Assembly (NCBI GenBank): GCA_001579985.1
Contig: LRSR01003775.1
Coordinates: 1 to 56,334 of the forward strand
Length of the DNA stretch: 56,334 nt
DNA from: Hypsibius dujardini
Lineage: Eukaryota; Tardigrada; Eutardigrada; Parachela; Hypsibiidae
Direction: 5' to 3'
Shown here piece after piece: positions 11,120 to 23,700 of the stretch. Position 1 is the first letter of the stretch. Every line of letters starts with the position of its first letter. Made by a program: the position numbers and the translations under genes. The notes beneath the pieces were generated by a model. The model ran no database searches. It had not been told where the DNA came from and saw only the letters and a program-made list of their open reading frames with translations.

Positions 11120-12235
11120 ATCAATTTAAAATTTTTTTTAAATCAAACTACTCATCGATTGTTGCTACATTTAGCGACGTTAAGATATGGGCCGATATGC
11201 ATTGTCACAATATGTTATGGGCTGTAACATTAGCTACACTAAGTTATGGGCTAGTCATTTTGTTGACAAGCAAGGCGAACTAACGCAAAATCCGTATTTT
11301 TTTACCATGCCTAAGGTTTATTGTTATTTCGGCTCAACTGCTATACCCATTTCTTTATGTTTTTAGATATTTGTTATAACGGCCTAATATTTCCTCCTTT
11401 AATGAGATTTATTGTTCGATCAGTATGTATACGATTAGAACAAACTAAATTACTTTTTTTCATGTGTCGTGAGGTATGTTTAATTATGTAAACTGCTTCA
11501 GCCTGTTCGCGTAAATACTTGAATTTGCCCTAAATCAACAACAAATTACATAAATATTGCATATTCTTAAACCCACGCATGAATTGAATTAAAACATAAT
11601 TAACTGAGTGGCTGACAATTTATTGTATAATGATTGTAGTTCGCTCGCTACAAAACGTGAACTAAATTTCAAAATTTTTATATACAACTGAATAATTATT
11701 TACTCATTAGAAAGGTCCATTTTGGAAAGGGCACAGCGTTTAAATATTTGAATTTTTGACCCAGTTGTTAATGTGAAAGAAAGGTTAGTAGGTTATAGTT
11801 GGTAGGTTAAGGAGCAGTAGTTTTCTCGCTTGAGGTATATCTCAATGCATAACGAGCCGTATTCTGACGGGTTCTTAACCTTTCAAATCTCTACCTGTTT
11901 ATGTTTAGGTTACTATCTGTGAATGTGTGTTTGTGTCAATGCCGGTGCGAATGTCTGTATCTCAGATTTGTGTTACTGTATGGGTTTGGTTCAGGGTTTA
12001 GGTCTTGGCGTAGATCCAAATTTATGTACATGTAATTCTGTTTGTGTTTGTGTCTGTTTTGTTTCTGTATGGGTTTTGGGTTCTAAATTGGGTTTGATCT
12101 GAGTCTCTTTATCTGCCTACTTTTACGTATGTTTATCTCTGCATAACCAGATTCATGTAAATGATTATTTATCAGAGCGTACAAAGCTGGAGCTGGAGAA
12201 ACACTTGGACAGCTGTATCTCAAGGAACCATTACA
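11120..12235. other. AT-rich intergenic DNA, no feature seen
   Basis: AT-rich sequence with scattered GT-rich patches (11920-12070). No open frame with coding character, transposase motif or structured repeat could be supported. Confidence 0.3.
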
Positions 12236-12928
12236 GTTAGGAATAGCAAAAACTAAAAGTAATTGACTAATAAGTTTTTCTAATTAACTTAATTTTAGTT
12301 ACTTAAGGTTTTTACTTTATGTTTTAAGTTGTTAAAACTAACAATCTAAATTTAGTCAAAATTAGTTGAGTAATTTTAGCTTTTTATAGCTTTTTAGCTT
12401 TATAATTTGTGTGAAAATTTGACTTTTCGTATGACCTATCGTACTTAATTTTTTTCATGTGTACTAGGGGAGGGGTACTCCGCAGTCAAAACCATAGCCA
12501 ATCTCTGCCAGCTGGGAGTTCTTCATCGCCTGCAGCTAGCCACCTGTTCCTTCAGTCCTTTTTGCAATCTAAACAATCATGGATTGCGTCGGTCATCTTG
12601 ACTTATCCCAGGTCATCCGCGGAACGATAGCCACAGCTCATGAGAAGGGGGCCGAGGTCCATGTCTAATCTGGAGTCTAGAACAATCGAAAAACACAATT
12701 CAAACAGTCACAAGTATATTTTCATTTCGCATACAGAGATAGGAGAAGACTTCTTTGGTTAGTTTGATTACACCTAAAATTAGTAAAAGTATTGATTTAT
12801 TTATTTTAAATTTTATAAATAACTAATTTATTTAGTCAGCTAAACTTGTGTGGTGAAAAACGGTTTTCAGTTTTCGTGCAGTTTTAATTTAATTTTTAGC
12901 TTATTTTAGTTCTGCCATCACTAATTCT
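12236..12928. mobile_element. inverted-repeat MITE, possibly hAT-like
   Basis: The left end region (GTTAGGAATAGCAAAAACTAAAAG) and the inverse of the right end region (TTTTAGTTCTGCCATCACTAAT) resemble each other, and the flanking arms are rich in TTTAGTTA / TAACTAAA words that pair inversely. A non-palindromic central part (12465-12700) carries GC-rich unique sequence. The ends resemble the GATGGCA-type termini of hAT elements. Exact borders and target duplication were not resolved. Confidence 0.4.
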
Positions 12929-13877
12929 GTGATTAAATAGACTGATGTCTACTTACAGTCATAGTCGCCGTAAGCACTGTATACCAAGAGTATCGAAACA
13001 ATGGAAATTTGCATGGCAGTAATTATAACGTCAGGGGACGGTGTTTCACGAAAAATGGACAATCTTTAGTGCTCTGTAGGAAACTATTGCAGGAAACTGT
13101 GGGAAGACCGGGAAATGAGGGAACAAGCACATGGATGACTAGTTCGTCCGACGTGCTAATTCGTGAATGCTTCTGTTTCACACACAGTAAAGAGGCTCTA
13201 ACGCTCGTACTAAACGGATGAGTACTCGGAAAGGCGCCACATGTGACGAAAGTTCCTCCACTCAATAAACGCACGGTAATACAGCTTCCCGTGGTGATTC
13301 CATCTGACTCGGACTTAGAATTCGGTGCTACACAAGAGAAGACATATTGAACTTGGTAATCACTAGACGTGGAATCCGGTTGTCTTCCCTTAGATTAGCG
13401 TTAGCGCGGCGTAAAATCCGGTTTTTTCAGGAACAACCTGTAATAGTCATCATTAGGCTGCTGTTATTTCGCATTTGGCGGTTTCTTTCCGATTTCACGC
13501 TTGAAACTCCAAACTATAAGAACCTAAAAAGCCGGCACCTCACAATCAACTCACAGTGTTTAGTTCTTCAGTTTGAAACCTCGCATCCTTTTCTCATCCA
13601 ATCGGTCTAACGTCCCTACAACTGCAAAAAGGTTTGAATAAACATTTGAAGCTTTACTAATGCCAACTCGTTTTAATGCAACATTATACGTAGTCCAGAT
13701 TTATACGCAAGCTTTGTACCTAAATTTAGTTTTTTTTGTAGTGTTATACCTTTTAAACATAATACGTTTTTTAGTTCTAAGTTTTAAGTTTTATTAGCAT
13801 CAAGTTTTCTCAGTCTTTCAAGTGCTATACATTTAAGGTACAAGTTTGTTTTTCACAGAAAAAAAGATATCGCAAAA
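12929..13877. other. intergenic DNA upstream of the PAN gene
   Basis: Short open frames exist on both strands (13009-13274, 13347-13610), but none has a recognisable motif or splice context. The last bases before the PAN gene include CACAG at 13855-13859, which could be the acceptor of a 5'-UTR intron. Confidence 0.3.
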
Positions 13878-14204
13878 ATGATGCTCAAGTTGGTCCTCAT
13901 CGCAGCCGTCCTGTGTGGTTCGATCGCGGTCAGTTCGGCAAGACGGTGGCGCATTGGTGAGCCGAACTCGGTGCGGTACGACCATAATTGCGACTTCTAC
14001 GGGTACGACATTGGATTCTTGGAGACCGCCGGCAAGGACTGCGCGCGTGCTTGCAGAAATGATCGAAGCTGCACGCACTTTACCCATCACGACACTACTT
14101 GCAATCTCAAGCGGAGCAACGGATGGCTTCGCGAGAATGCTCACGACGGAGCTGTCTGTGGGTTCTTCCCCGATCGCATCAATCAACAAATGACTGTTCG
14201 TTAA
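13878..14204 (+). CDS. small secreted PAN/apple-domain protein
   Basis: A complete single-exon frame of 108 codons with a clear signal peptide (MMLKLVLIAAVLCGSIAVSSA, cleavage after SSA). The mature part of about 87 residues holds six cysteines in PAN/apple order: CDFYGYDIG, then KDCARACRND, then SCTHFTH, TCNLKRS and CGFF. PAN domains bind proteins or carbohydrates outside the cell. The protein is one domain only, shorter than most PAN proteins but similar to single-domain secreted family members. The start ATG lies in AAAAATG context. There is no gene close enough to suggest a shared function. Confidence 0.75.
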   Translation: MMLKLVLIAAVLCGSIAVSSARRWRIGEPNSVRYDHNCDFYGYDIGFLETAGKDCARACRNDRSCTHFTHHDTTCNLKRSNGWLRENAHDGAVCGFFPDRINQQMTVR

Positions 14205-14364
14205 GATAAAAGCTTAGTAGGTTCTTCGTACTTTTTATTGAGTCTTAATGCATAACTGCAATTGAGTTTGAACACGCTAGAAGTGTCAATATTCCTATTG
14301 ATTCTTACTTGGGCGATTTTGTCCCGCCTTGGTTATTTTTAGTTCGTGCAAAATTGATGATAGT

Positions 14365-15100
14365 TTATAAAATGTATTTCATCTGCGGAACTCCAACAAC
14401 TTCCGGTGGCAGGATTGCAAAGTCCAGAAAGAAATAGAGGCTTCCGTTTTCGTCATTTTCCCTGTGAAAATTTCGATTTTTAGAACAGGTATAGTTTCCA
14501 GAATTTTACACTATTCCTTTCCAAATTTAATTTGAACTCGATTGACATCAGCGGCATCTTTTTGTGATGTCAGGAGGCGGAATAATGAATTATTTTTTAA
14601 CTCTCACTCGGAAGTTGCCCGTCTGGATTGGAACTGTCCCAAAGCTCCGGTTCTGACGTTCAAAAAGATTTTGGGAAAAAAAGCAAATAACCTGCTCATA
14701 GCCATCAATTGAATAATAAATGAATATTTCAGTGTCCTCCCCTCCCCTTTCGCCGCTCACCTTCATATATTTCAACTGATTGAAGAGATATTTCGGCTCT
14801 TTAAATTATTTTTATCAGAGTCAAACTATTTATTCGGTAATTACAGTTTCAAAAAATGGGAATCGCTGTTAACGGTTCCTTAAATAAAACCGCCAAGCAG
14901 TTAAACGGCTGTCCGAAATTGCTAAATGGCTCAGATTCCACAACCCATTCCGAAAATAAATTCACTGCATTTGCTTGCATATGATTCCAAATGCAATGTT
15001 GATCCAAAGGGGGTAGCAAGTTGAAACAAGAAAATACATCAAAATTGTAGGTTATGCTGGGGGAATATTTACCAGATTTTGTTTGAAACGTCCCAGACAT
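14365..15100 (-). CDS. candidate minus-strand gene, unidentified
   Basis: Several minus-strand segments look like exons: EPKYLFNQLKYMK followed by a donor AAG|GTGAGC (about 14759), VICFFSQNLFERQ running into NRSFGTVPIQTGNFR between GAGCAG| and CGA|GTGAGA (about 14693-14612), and a terminal stretch ENDENGSLYFFLDF to QMKYIL and TAA at 14367-14365 after TTCACAG. A longer upstream frame (15100-14849) includes LLPPLDQHCIWNHMQ. The phase of the last join does not work as written, so either an exon is missing or the locus is decayed. No family was recognised. Confidence 0.3.
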
Positions 15101-15905
15101 TTCCCTACGAACAGGAAGTTGTTCGCCCTCAAAATTTATTTTCCGAAAATCACGGGTTGAAATGTACTGTACAGGAAAGTAATTTTGCTTCCGACAGGCG
15201 TTTTACAGCGGTAGCGTTTGTTTCTGAGAATGCCCCATCTTACGTAATTTCTCACGAACCACAATGTCATTGTAATACCCAGTGTTGGGTGGTACCCTAC
15301 AGTTACGCAAGACTTACTAATGTTTAGTCTATCTACCTAGTTAACCCATTCCTATCTACCCTCACATTCAATAATGTACTTACTCAGCTATTATTACGTA
15401 CATAATTCCGCCATGTCGGTAGGAACTAGTACGTGAGCTCAGGAACTATTCTTTATTCCTGATTATATAAGCGTGTGTTCTACAGTAATTTAGGGGAGTT
15501 CCTTCCTTTCTCCTCTTAACAGTAAAGTCTTCCCTCAATTCTTCTCCTATTATTCAGTCTAATAGCTTGTATGTTCAGGTTTTTCCGTCCTAGTAGGGAC
15601 GGAAACCTAACACCAGCTGCAGATTGCTGATGGCTTTCTTTGATTACATACTGACATCCGTGTCGCCCGCTGATTTTTTCGTCAGATGCCGCCATTGAAT
15701 AGCAATCAGATTTCCGTTTACAAGCTGCATGCAGCTTAACACTGGAATCGTCTATTTATTGTAAACTTCTAATCCGGATTTACTATTTATGTCCAAAAAT
15801 TTGTCCAGATGAAGACATGCACGCTTTTTTAAATTTATTTATAAATTACCAAAAAATTCTATATAACCTTTTTATTGAAATTTCCCTCCATCAGCGTTTG
15901 ATGAA
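15101..15905. other. intergenic DNA upstream of array copy 1
   Basis: No supported feature. Pairs of short repeats occur (TAGTCTATCTACCTAG near 15328). The sequence just before copy 1 (15855-15895) is AT-rich and would hold its promoter. Confidence 0.3.
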
Positions 15906-18457
15906 ATGAAATGCATTACGATATTGCTTATTGTGTTCTGCCTGGCGATATTATGCTACACGGAGGTGTACTCTTTACCCACTACCCCGGGGCTGAGTAA
16001 ATTGGCAAACTCTTCCCAGCGTTTATCGTCGGAAGAGCGAACAATATTGGAATGCCTCTCGAAGTTGAATTCGCTAATTTCTTTAGTGCGAAGTAAGCTT
16101 GCAAATACCTCAGCGGACCTCACCTGGCTGGATGACTTTGAATCGGAAATCTCAGCTGAGGAGAATGCACAAGAGACGAGGATGATGCGCGAAGAAGGGT
16201 TCGTAATTGTAGCGCAAGGACCTTCTCTCTGGAATGTCTCTGACGGTGGCCATGGACCACTTACAAATATTTCTGATGAAGAGAATTGTGTAGTCGCAGT
16301 GGATTGTCCCAATCGTCACATCTACTGGACCAATGCCGAAACGGGGATCAGGCGTTTCGGATATGACGGGTCAGACAATCAACTCGTAGTCAGAAAAGGT
16401 TCGTATCAGGCGAAGTTTCAAAATTTAAAAAGTAAGAATCATTAAGGAAAAACAGGGAAATACCTTGAGGTTTATTCATTCTCTCTTTCAGAGGGATTAA
16501 ACCGCGGGATGGCCATTGATTTTGTCGCGGGGAATTTGTTTTGGATCCAAGGCAGTGACATAGTAGTTGCCAAAATGAAGGACTTGGCGGTCGGATATAA
16601 AACCATTCTAAGGAGAATCGATTCAGCTTCAGCGCTTGCGGTCCATCCTGCTCGAGGGTAAGCTCAACCAAACCTTACTGACAGTTGCGAGTTTACTGTT
16701 ACTAAACCCAAGTACGTTGAAGGTTTGATCTATCCCAAAAACGTGTTCTTTTCGTTTTATTTCTTTTCAGTTTAAAATTAAAAGAAAAAGAGGACAGAAA
16801 ACATTCACACATGAAAATATGTATTTAATTGAAAATACTCAATTTCAGTTGTTAATTTATAACTGATCAATTAAGAAATCGGCTTCCTTAATGTTGTAGT
16901 AAATGTTTGGATTTAGTTCAATATACTGGTCCCACTGTTATCTTTCTGGTTCGGCCACCATCGAGACCGCTGCCATGGACGGGAGTAATCGTCGCGTATT
17001 GGTTACTGCAGTCGACGCTCGCGCCCTGGCTGTGGATTACGAAACGGACGACCTTTACTGGACAGACTATCGTACGTCGCTACTCCATAGACACAACCGG
17101 AAGGGAATTAAATCATTTGATTTATATAACACATAGCTAAAATTTTAAGAAGACGACAAGTTAGAAATAATTTCTAAAGCTCACTGTCGGAATTGGGTGT
17201 TGTTTAAATAAAGGCTATTGAATTTAAATACAATTGAAAATAAATTTTTAATTTAATTAATTAACAATAGATTAACTAATATCGTTTAAATATTTTACAA
17301 TTAGAGAGACCATTTAAATAAAATCTTCATTTTAAATAAAAGACAATTCCGAAAACGCAGATCAAAAGTATACAATGTATATCAATGAATTTATTAAACA
17401 TTACAACGCATTCCATATCGTCGTAAAATATGAGAGCTTTAAGAAATGATTGTCCGAACAATCAGCTACTTTGGCGAGCCAGCATAAGACGTTGTTGGGA
17501 GTAACTATCAACTGCAGGTACGTAGCTATAATATATCTATTCAATCAGTCAATCTGTCAACGACTTCACAAGTCTATTTTACAGAATAATCAAATAATCA
17601 AGCCTGGCTTAGGTTCAAAATAAGTGGTGGTTATTCTGTTTTAATGCTTTGCCCATGTGGCAAGGGAATATATATATAATTATAAATAAAACATTGAATG
17701 GATAACTGAATTGAAATGAAATACAAAATATCTTATTCGCGATCACAAATTTAAATAAAAATGCCGGTTTGGTTTTTTTAAATAACATTTTAAATATAAT
17801 TGAACAAACTTATATCGAATATTGATAGCCACATTACACACTGGATATTTTCTCAGAAAATGAATAATGTTTTGCTATAATACAGGTGACATTTTTTATC
17901 CTTTAGATACTGGCAACGTGGAATCCATCTCTTTGTACGGAGGATCCAAGCGACTCATCTCTGCCCAACCACTCCGGCAATTTTCCTACGGTATCTCGCT
18001 GACGTCACACTACGTTTTCTGAACGTCTACAAAATCATCAACGTAGGTGCTGCAAAAAAAACGATAAAGCCTTCTCTATCCAAATTAATCTCGTTACGAA
18101 TAAAATGTTTACTTCGAGAGTTTGCCTTTGTAGAGGGACTCTTCACAGCATGACCAAAAGTGGGATGGGAGTCCAGCTTCACGACCTCCCAGCTGAGCGG
18201 AGTGGCCATCTGCGAGGCGCCGCATTCGTCCCCAATCAGTGCCCGAAAAGTAAGTTGATTGAGCTAGTAGAAAGGATATCGGCTTCTTCATTTTTTTGAC
18301 ATTAAATTGCATGCCAACATATCACTCCCTCATGCATTTGCACTATGATTCTCTAGTGACGAACGCATGCGAAGACTCCAACGGCGGATGTTCCGCCATC
18401 TGTCTGCCCCTCCCGGACAATACTAAGAAATGTGTCTGCCCTGATCATGCGAATTAA
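15906..18457 (+). pseudogene. array copy 1: secreted YWTD propeller-EGF protein with a nonsense codon
   Basis: Six exons: 15906..16398, 16492..16657, 16917..17071, 17907..18042, 18134..18249, 18357..18457. Intron phases are 1, 2, 1, 2, 1, identical to the later copies. A signal peptide (MKCITILLIVFCLAILCYT) and a leader of about 80 residues precede the LDL-receptor-class YWTD propeller: blade motifs HIYWTN, LFWIQG, IYWSH, LYWTD and a final one. An EGF-like end follows (CEDSNGGCSAICLPLP...KCVCPD, TAA), with no transmembrane segment. In the last blade the expected Trp codon of V-F/Y-W-T-S is TGA (18020-18022), so translation would stop after 309 residues, before the EGF domain; the intact form would be 388. 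All splice sites stay canonical, which suggests a young lesion, readthrough, or a sequence error. It is the most diverged copy. Confidence 0.75.
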
Positions 18458-19089
18458 CCGTGCATTTAATACTGACTTGTGTGCAAGTGTGTGTTGTTGG
18501 ATGGTTTGGAATGTTCTTTCTAACGCTTTTTTGCAGACTGCGCAAAAGACACCCTTATGTCATAGTAATATCGACATCGGGAGTAAGTGGTATTCAGTTG
18601 GGTTTACCTGATGCTTCTTACTGATAACTATATTTTTATTTTACTTCGTTACGAAATTAAAATTTAGGTTTAGTTATCGTGTTAGTGAGCCGTTATAAGG
18701 GACTAGTGTGCGGATTTGAAAGAGCATACTACTGTAGGATTATCAGCAATGTGCTGTTAAGATCAGCAGTAATAATTCGATTAACATAGATAAGGTTTAT
18801 TCCTATTTTTACTATCAAAATTTAAACTCTTATTTATCTCTAGAACAATTTGACTTCAGAATTCGTTATACTAGTAGTCGAAGTTCAACAAGGATTATGG
18901 CAATTTTTTTACCATGAAATATGCGGGACCAAAGTTCATTCAGTTCACTATTGCTTTAGACATTTCAATAAAATGTTTCCCTCGAAAATTGGTTGTACTT
19001 CAAAAGTGAGTTAAGATACACCGGAATCGCATAGCCTTTAACTGATTGTCAGACCTTATGTGCGAATTTGATATACCGGAGCCGAAGTC
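18458..19089. other. spacer after copy 1
   Basis: AT-rich spacer with no open frame of interest. Near the end it begins to resemble the intron preceding the penultimate exon of the array genes. Confidence 0.3.
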
Positions 19090-19377
19090 CTGAATAGCAT
19101 CACCAAAAGTGGATTGACAATGAAGCAACATTCCCTTCCAGCCGGAGGGAGTGGAGGTTTACTCGGATTGTTTTTTTGCTAAAAGAGTGCCCCAAATGTG
19201 CGTTCAATTAAAACAACTCAAAAGCGTTAGTTCAATTCTCATCTTTGTGACTTTTTCCATTTAGTGAGGAATGCATGCGCGGTTTTCAACAGAGAATGTC
19301 CTTTCATCTGTCTGCTTCTCTCGGAAAATAACAAGAAATGCGTCTGCCCTAACGCCATTCCATCTTCCATTTCATAA
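19090..19377 (+). pseudogene. relic of the last two exons of another array copy
   Basis: 19090-19197 resembles the penultimate exon of copies 2, 4 and 6 (SITKSGLTMKQHSLPAG), but has a TAA in place of the VPEQ region. 19265-19377 is the EGF exon after CATTTAG (NACAVF...CPFICLLL...KKCVCP, ending TAA), with NGGC changed to NREC. No upstream exons remain, so this is an orphan 3' end left by unequal exchange between array members. Confidence 0.75.
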
Positions 19378-19629
19378 CATCTTTCGCAGTTTCTTTCCGA
19401 TTTGTTGGACAAACTTTTGTCGCAGATATCTTTAACTTTGTTTGGTTGTTTTGTCGGTCGAAATGGAAACCGAATTAAAATTTGTCGGCATACTCTACAT
19501 TTGATTATAATTCTTAGAGCATCGACCCACTGGTTCGTGTTTCAATTATTCATTGTTTAGTAAAGTGGTCAAAGGAAGACGAATTCCTCCTGAAGTAGCA
19601 ATGACATTTCTTCCTATAATTCATTGCAG

Positions 19630-19920
19630 AACATGAAAAAGACATCATTTTTCAACAGGATAACGCCAGTTGTCATTCGATGTTTTGGTCAGAAGCAGCT
19701 AATGCGCCACAACCATCTGTCGAAATCGCCCGACCTTTACCCAATTGAGAATTTGTGGGGTCTAATGAAACAAGATGTGACAAAACTTGCACCAAAAATG
19801 AGGAGGAACTGTGCCGCTCTGTCTAGCAGTCTTGGGATTATCGCACCAAAGGACCTGGATCTAAGGATTATTTGCAAAATTCGTATGTCTCTAGGCCTGC
19901 ATGGATTATTAAAGTTATAC
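19630..19920 (+). pseudogene. Tc1/mariner-type transposase fragment
   Basis: One frame reads EKDIIFQQDNASCHS (second-Asp region of the DDE core). After a frame change it continues SKSPDLYPIENLWGLMKQDV, the diagnostic SPDLNPIENLW motif region that carries the third acidic residue. The two halves are in different frames and nothing before the second catalytic Asp is left, so this is a dead C-terminal fragment. It lies between array copies 1 and 2. Confidence 0.8.
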
Positions 19921-19959
19921 AAAATTCCGGGTTTCGATCGGAGTATTGAGGTTTAATGT

Positions 19960-20791
19960 TTTAAATTCTAGTTATTAACTCTGTTTTTCAAGATGTCTGT
20001 GATTTTTAAATTCTTTGTTCCGAAGTTCTTGATTTTTCTTAGTTGTAATTGCTCAAATTTTAGTTCCTTTTTATCTAATTTTTTATTACTTACCTGTTCG
20101 CGTTTTGATTTGAAATACAATATACCATTATGCATTACATGCACACTGCATGTTCTGATTGGTCGCAAAGAAACGGTGAAATTTAGGGCGGAGTTTCCGG
20201 CCAGTTTGAACAGCAAAAGTTACGTGACCGGAGTTTTTCTTGGGGCTGACTGCATACGCATAACTTTGAATTTTTTTATGCAAAGAATTTGTACTAGGAG
20301 AGAGTGCAAGAAAAGCGCGCCCGCTAAATTTCATAAGCGCAACATCTTCGAATCTGAGTCGCACTTTACCGCATTTACTGCCGCGTATTCGGTCTAGAAA
20401 TAGCGCTCGTTACAGGAAGACAAAAGCGAAACTTCTCTCACGTACGAATACTAACAGCAACAACCCAACGCTACAAACAACCTGTGTTCGGATTCTCTTT
20501 GATCCTTATCGTCTTAAGAAAAAGCACGAACTTCGTACCGTTTCGGAAATTTCGATTAGATGCAGCCAAAAGATATGAATACGGCGGTCGGCGCCGAAAA
20601 TACCGACACTAAGAAAAAGGCAACAGTTTTTGCGTCTCATCACAATGTTAAAAGCGCTATACGGTCGTTACCCGAAGAAGAATTTAATCATCAACACAAA
20701 ATTTCAACAAAAGCTTATGTTTGAATTTTCTGATCGTATGTTCTTTAAGATGTTAACCTATTCGTACCACAGTAGTGACCGTTTTAGTGGA
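19960..20791. other. spacer upstream of array copy 2
   Basis: AT-rich at first, then moderately GC-rich (20120-20640). A 134-codon frame (19993-20397) has no recognisable motif and is probably chance. In-frame Mets upstream of copy 2 exist from about 20650, but no signal peptide follows them. Confidence 0.3.
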
Positions 20792-23700
20792 ATGTCTTTA
20801 GCTCGCGGGATTTCCTTGAGCTTGCTTATTATAACCTCGTGCATGAAGAATGCTTCTTCCACTGCGACTAATAGCAGCGACGACTTCGACATTTCTTTCG
20901 CCCCTACAAACGGATCATTGTTCGAGGGAGATATATGGGGAATTGTTCCTCAAAATATATCTGACATCAATGTATATGTGCCGGATTATTATTATTATTA
21001 CTATTTGTATTTATTAGCAGAGTAACAAATCGAATACATAACTGTTCGTCTTGAAGGTCGAACGTGCATATAATGGAGTCAGGGATGAAGCCTATCGGTG
21101 GCCGGATGGAGTTGTGCCGTATCAGTTTTCGTCGGCCTTATGTGAGTTACACTACAAATCAGTTCACTTTCTTTTCGAAGAGTAAATAAATACGCATTTT
21201 CTTATTGCTTGAATGATTAGCTGCCAGTCAACGCCTCGCAGTTCGACAAGCAATGAACGAGATGGAAAACGGAACCTGCGTTAAATTCGTCCAACAAAAT
21301 ACGCAAGACTTCATCTACATCGCACAAATGTTCGGATTCGGGTATGTGAAATTTCAGTGTTTGAGTACAGAAGGAAATTAAGCTCAGAAAAACAGCAAGC
21401 TGACTGAAAGCATTCCCTACGTAGCTGTTCGTCATATGTCGGACGCCAGAATAGAGGAGGTCAGCTACTCAACTTGGAAGCCGGTGAGAAAACAATCGTA
21501 TGATTATTTTTATACGGTTTAATACAGAATGAAACCTTTTGAAACTGAGCACTTCCTACATAAAGCTCGGGCGTACTCACACTCACAAAAAAGGCCATAA
21601 CTTGTCGAGAAAGACGATTACGGGTTCTTCCCAATTTCAGGTCGTGAAATAGCGCGAGATTTTTGAAATGGGTGATTCAAAATTCAATTCGTTTTATATT
21701 GTGCCATTTACAGGTTGTTGGACAAAGGGTGCAATTCAGCATCAGTTGATGCACGCCTTAGGTAATTAAGGTGCACGCAGTAGAAAATTCCCACTTGTCT
21801 CGCTGTGCTTACATATTTCATGGTTTTGGTTCGTTCAGGTTTTTTTCATGAACACTCCAGAGCCGACCGCGATGAATACGTTGAGATTGTTTCAGCCAAT
21901 ATCCAACAAGGTAAGTTTCAAGTGAAGATATCCAGAGGCGATCTGACGGCAAGTTGTGGACACGGTCAATATTCCTTAAATTTTTTGTATTCGGGAGGGC
22001 ACTTGGATGTGCGGGGGGCAACACTATTGATGACCATGTTGGGGGATCCCCAACGGAGTTATAACTGTAACGATTTCGAACTAATGTTTATACCTGATGG
22101 CTCGATTAGGCGAAGAAAAAAGCTTTCGCTCGTGGGATAACAATACCATCACCGCGTACGGCTTACCCTACGATTTCGACTCAATTCTACACTATCCCAG
22201 CCATATATTTGCAAGGAGACATCCCGTGGGTGGGGCTACTGTTGGACCCACCATCAAACTTCGCCCAATGTACGAAGGCAAAACATTCGGATTGCAATTG
22301 GGTTTAAGCAGCACTGACACCCGAAAGATCAATCTGATGTACAAATGCCAAAGATCACAACTTGAGTCGGACAATAGTCTCGAAGTCGGTGAGGCACTTT
22401 GGTCACCAGACGGTAACGTGAAACTCTCAATGGAGTCGGATGGCAACCTGGTTCTTTACCGGCAATGTGACGGTCGTGCCATTTGGTCCACCAACATGAG
22501 CTATGAAGATGAAAGGTTTATTCCGACATCTATCACAATGCAAGCTGACGGAAATCTAGCTATGTACCGACCAGGAGTTTTCTATCTTGTCTGGGGCACT
22601 AATACCAGACATTCTCAATTTTCGCGAGCTGCTTTGAAGGTTTTTAACGAGGGGTACTTCTGTCTGTACAAAAACGAGGAATGCCTGTGGAAATCGGGAG
22701 GTGTGAGTTTGTGTACTTTAACTCCAGCACCACATTTCCAAGGAGCCAAAGGTGAGGTCATAAGGCTTAACTTACCGAATAACGATTCGGGGGAAGAAAC
22801 GCGAAAGGCATATTACCAAGTCCTAAAATTAAACCGTTTACCGGAAAATTATATCATTATTGTCAAGTGATTTAAATCAGTGAACAAACAGTTTAAATTA
22901 GTGAAGAACCATGTTTTTTTTCATAGAAGAACCTGTTTGTGACTCAACGGATATCACTACAGTATTTAATTCAACTGGGCATGTTCGTGTGTTTTCACTT
23001 TTCTAAAATCAGTAGCAAACCGAACGCCGTTGCAATCGTAAATTAATCTTTCTCGAAAACAACAAATTTATTTGAGATAATTGATAAACATTTCGTAATA
23101 TCAAATCAGGTATTGCAATAACGATCAATCTGTTTGATCGGCAGTTATACTTCAGAACGGTGGAACACTGTTGCGGGATCAATCTTTGGCTTCCGTCGGT
23201 GGAACGTGCAATATTACACTCCAGCAGAATGGTAATATCATCCTTCAGCACACTTGCGACGATAGGGAAATATGGAGTGCAAGAAACAGCATTGGACGAG
23301 TTCACAAACTTGGCTACCAGGAACATGTAAGCATCGACAAACTGGAAATGCACGAGGACGGACATCTTCAACTTCATCTGACGAATGGCGAAACGAAGGC
23401 TCTTCACAGCTCGATCGGGGGTGGACGGGGTTCGGATTTGAGGCTGAGTGATGACTGTCAGTTATGCATCTTTAAAGACGGTTCCTGTCTCTGGAGATCA
23501 TATTTATTATCTCGGAAGCTTATCAGATGTTCTGGTCGAGACAAGCTTGAACGTAAGTACTCTACAACCAAGGTTTTATCAGAAAGAATTCATGCGTCAG
23601 AAAGATTGTTCCTCGCCTGCAATGTCCAATTTGGCCGTCTATGTTTTCAGAGAAGCGGAACACAACAGAACAACACAAAACAGGAGGATTTCTTGTTTTT

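Noticed and set aside
10763-11124. Minus-strand frames rich in Met-Leu-Cys-Tyr.
   Set aside because: Direct translation of the 10-bp minisatellite in frames without stops.
13009-13274. Overlapping frames on both strands between the MITE and the PAN gene.
   Set aside because: No signal peptide, motif or splice signal supports either strand.
19993-20397. 134-codon frame after the Tc1 fragment.
   Set aside because: AT-rich Phe/Leu/Ser composition at first, no domain and no splice or start context.
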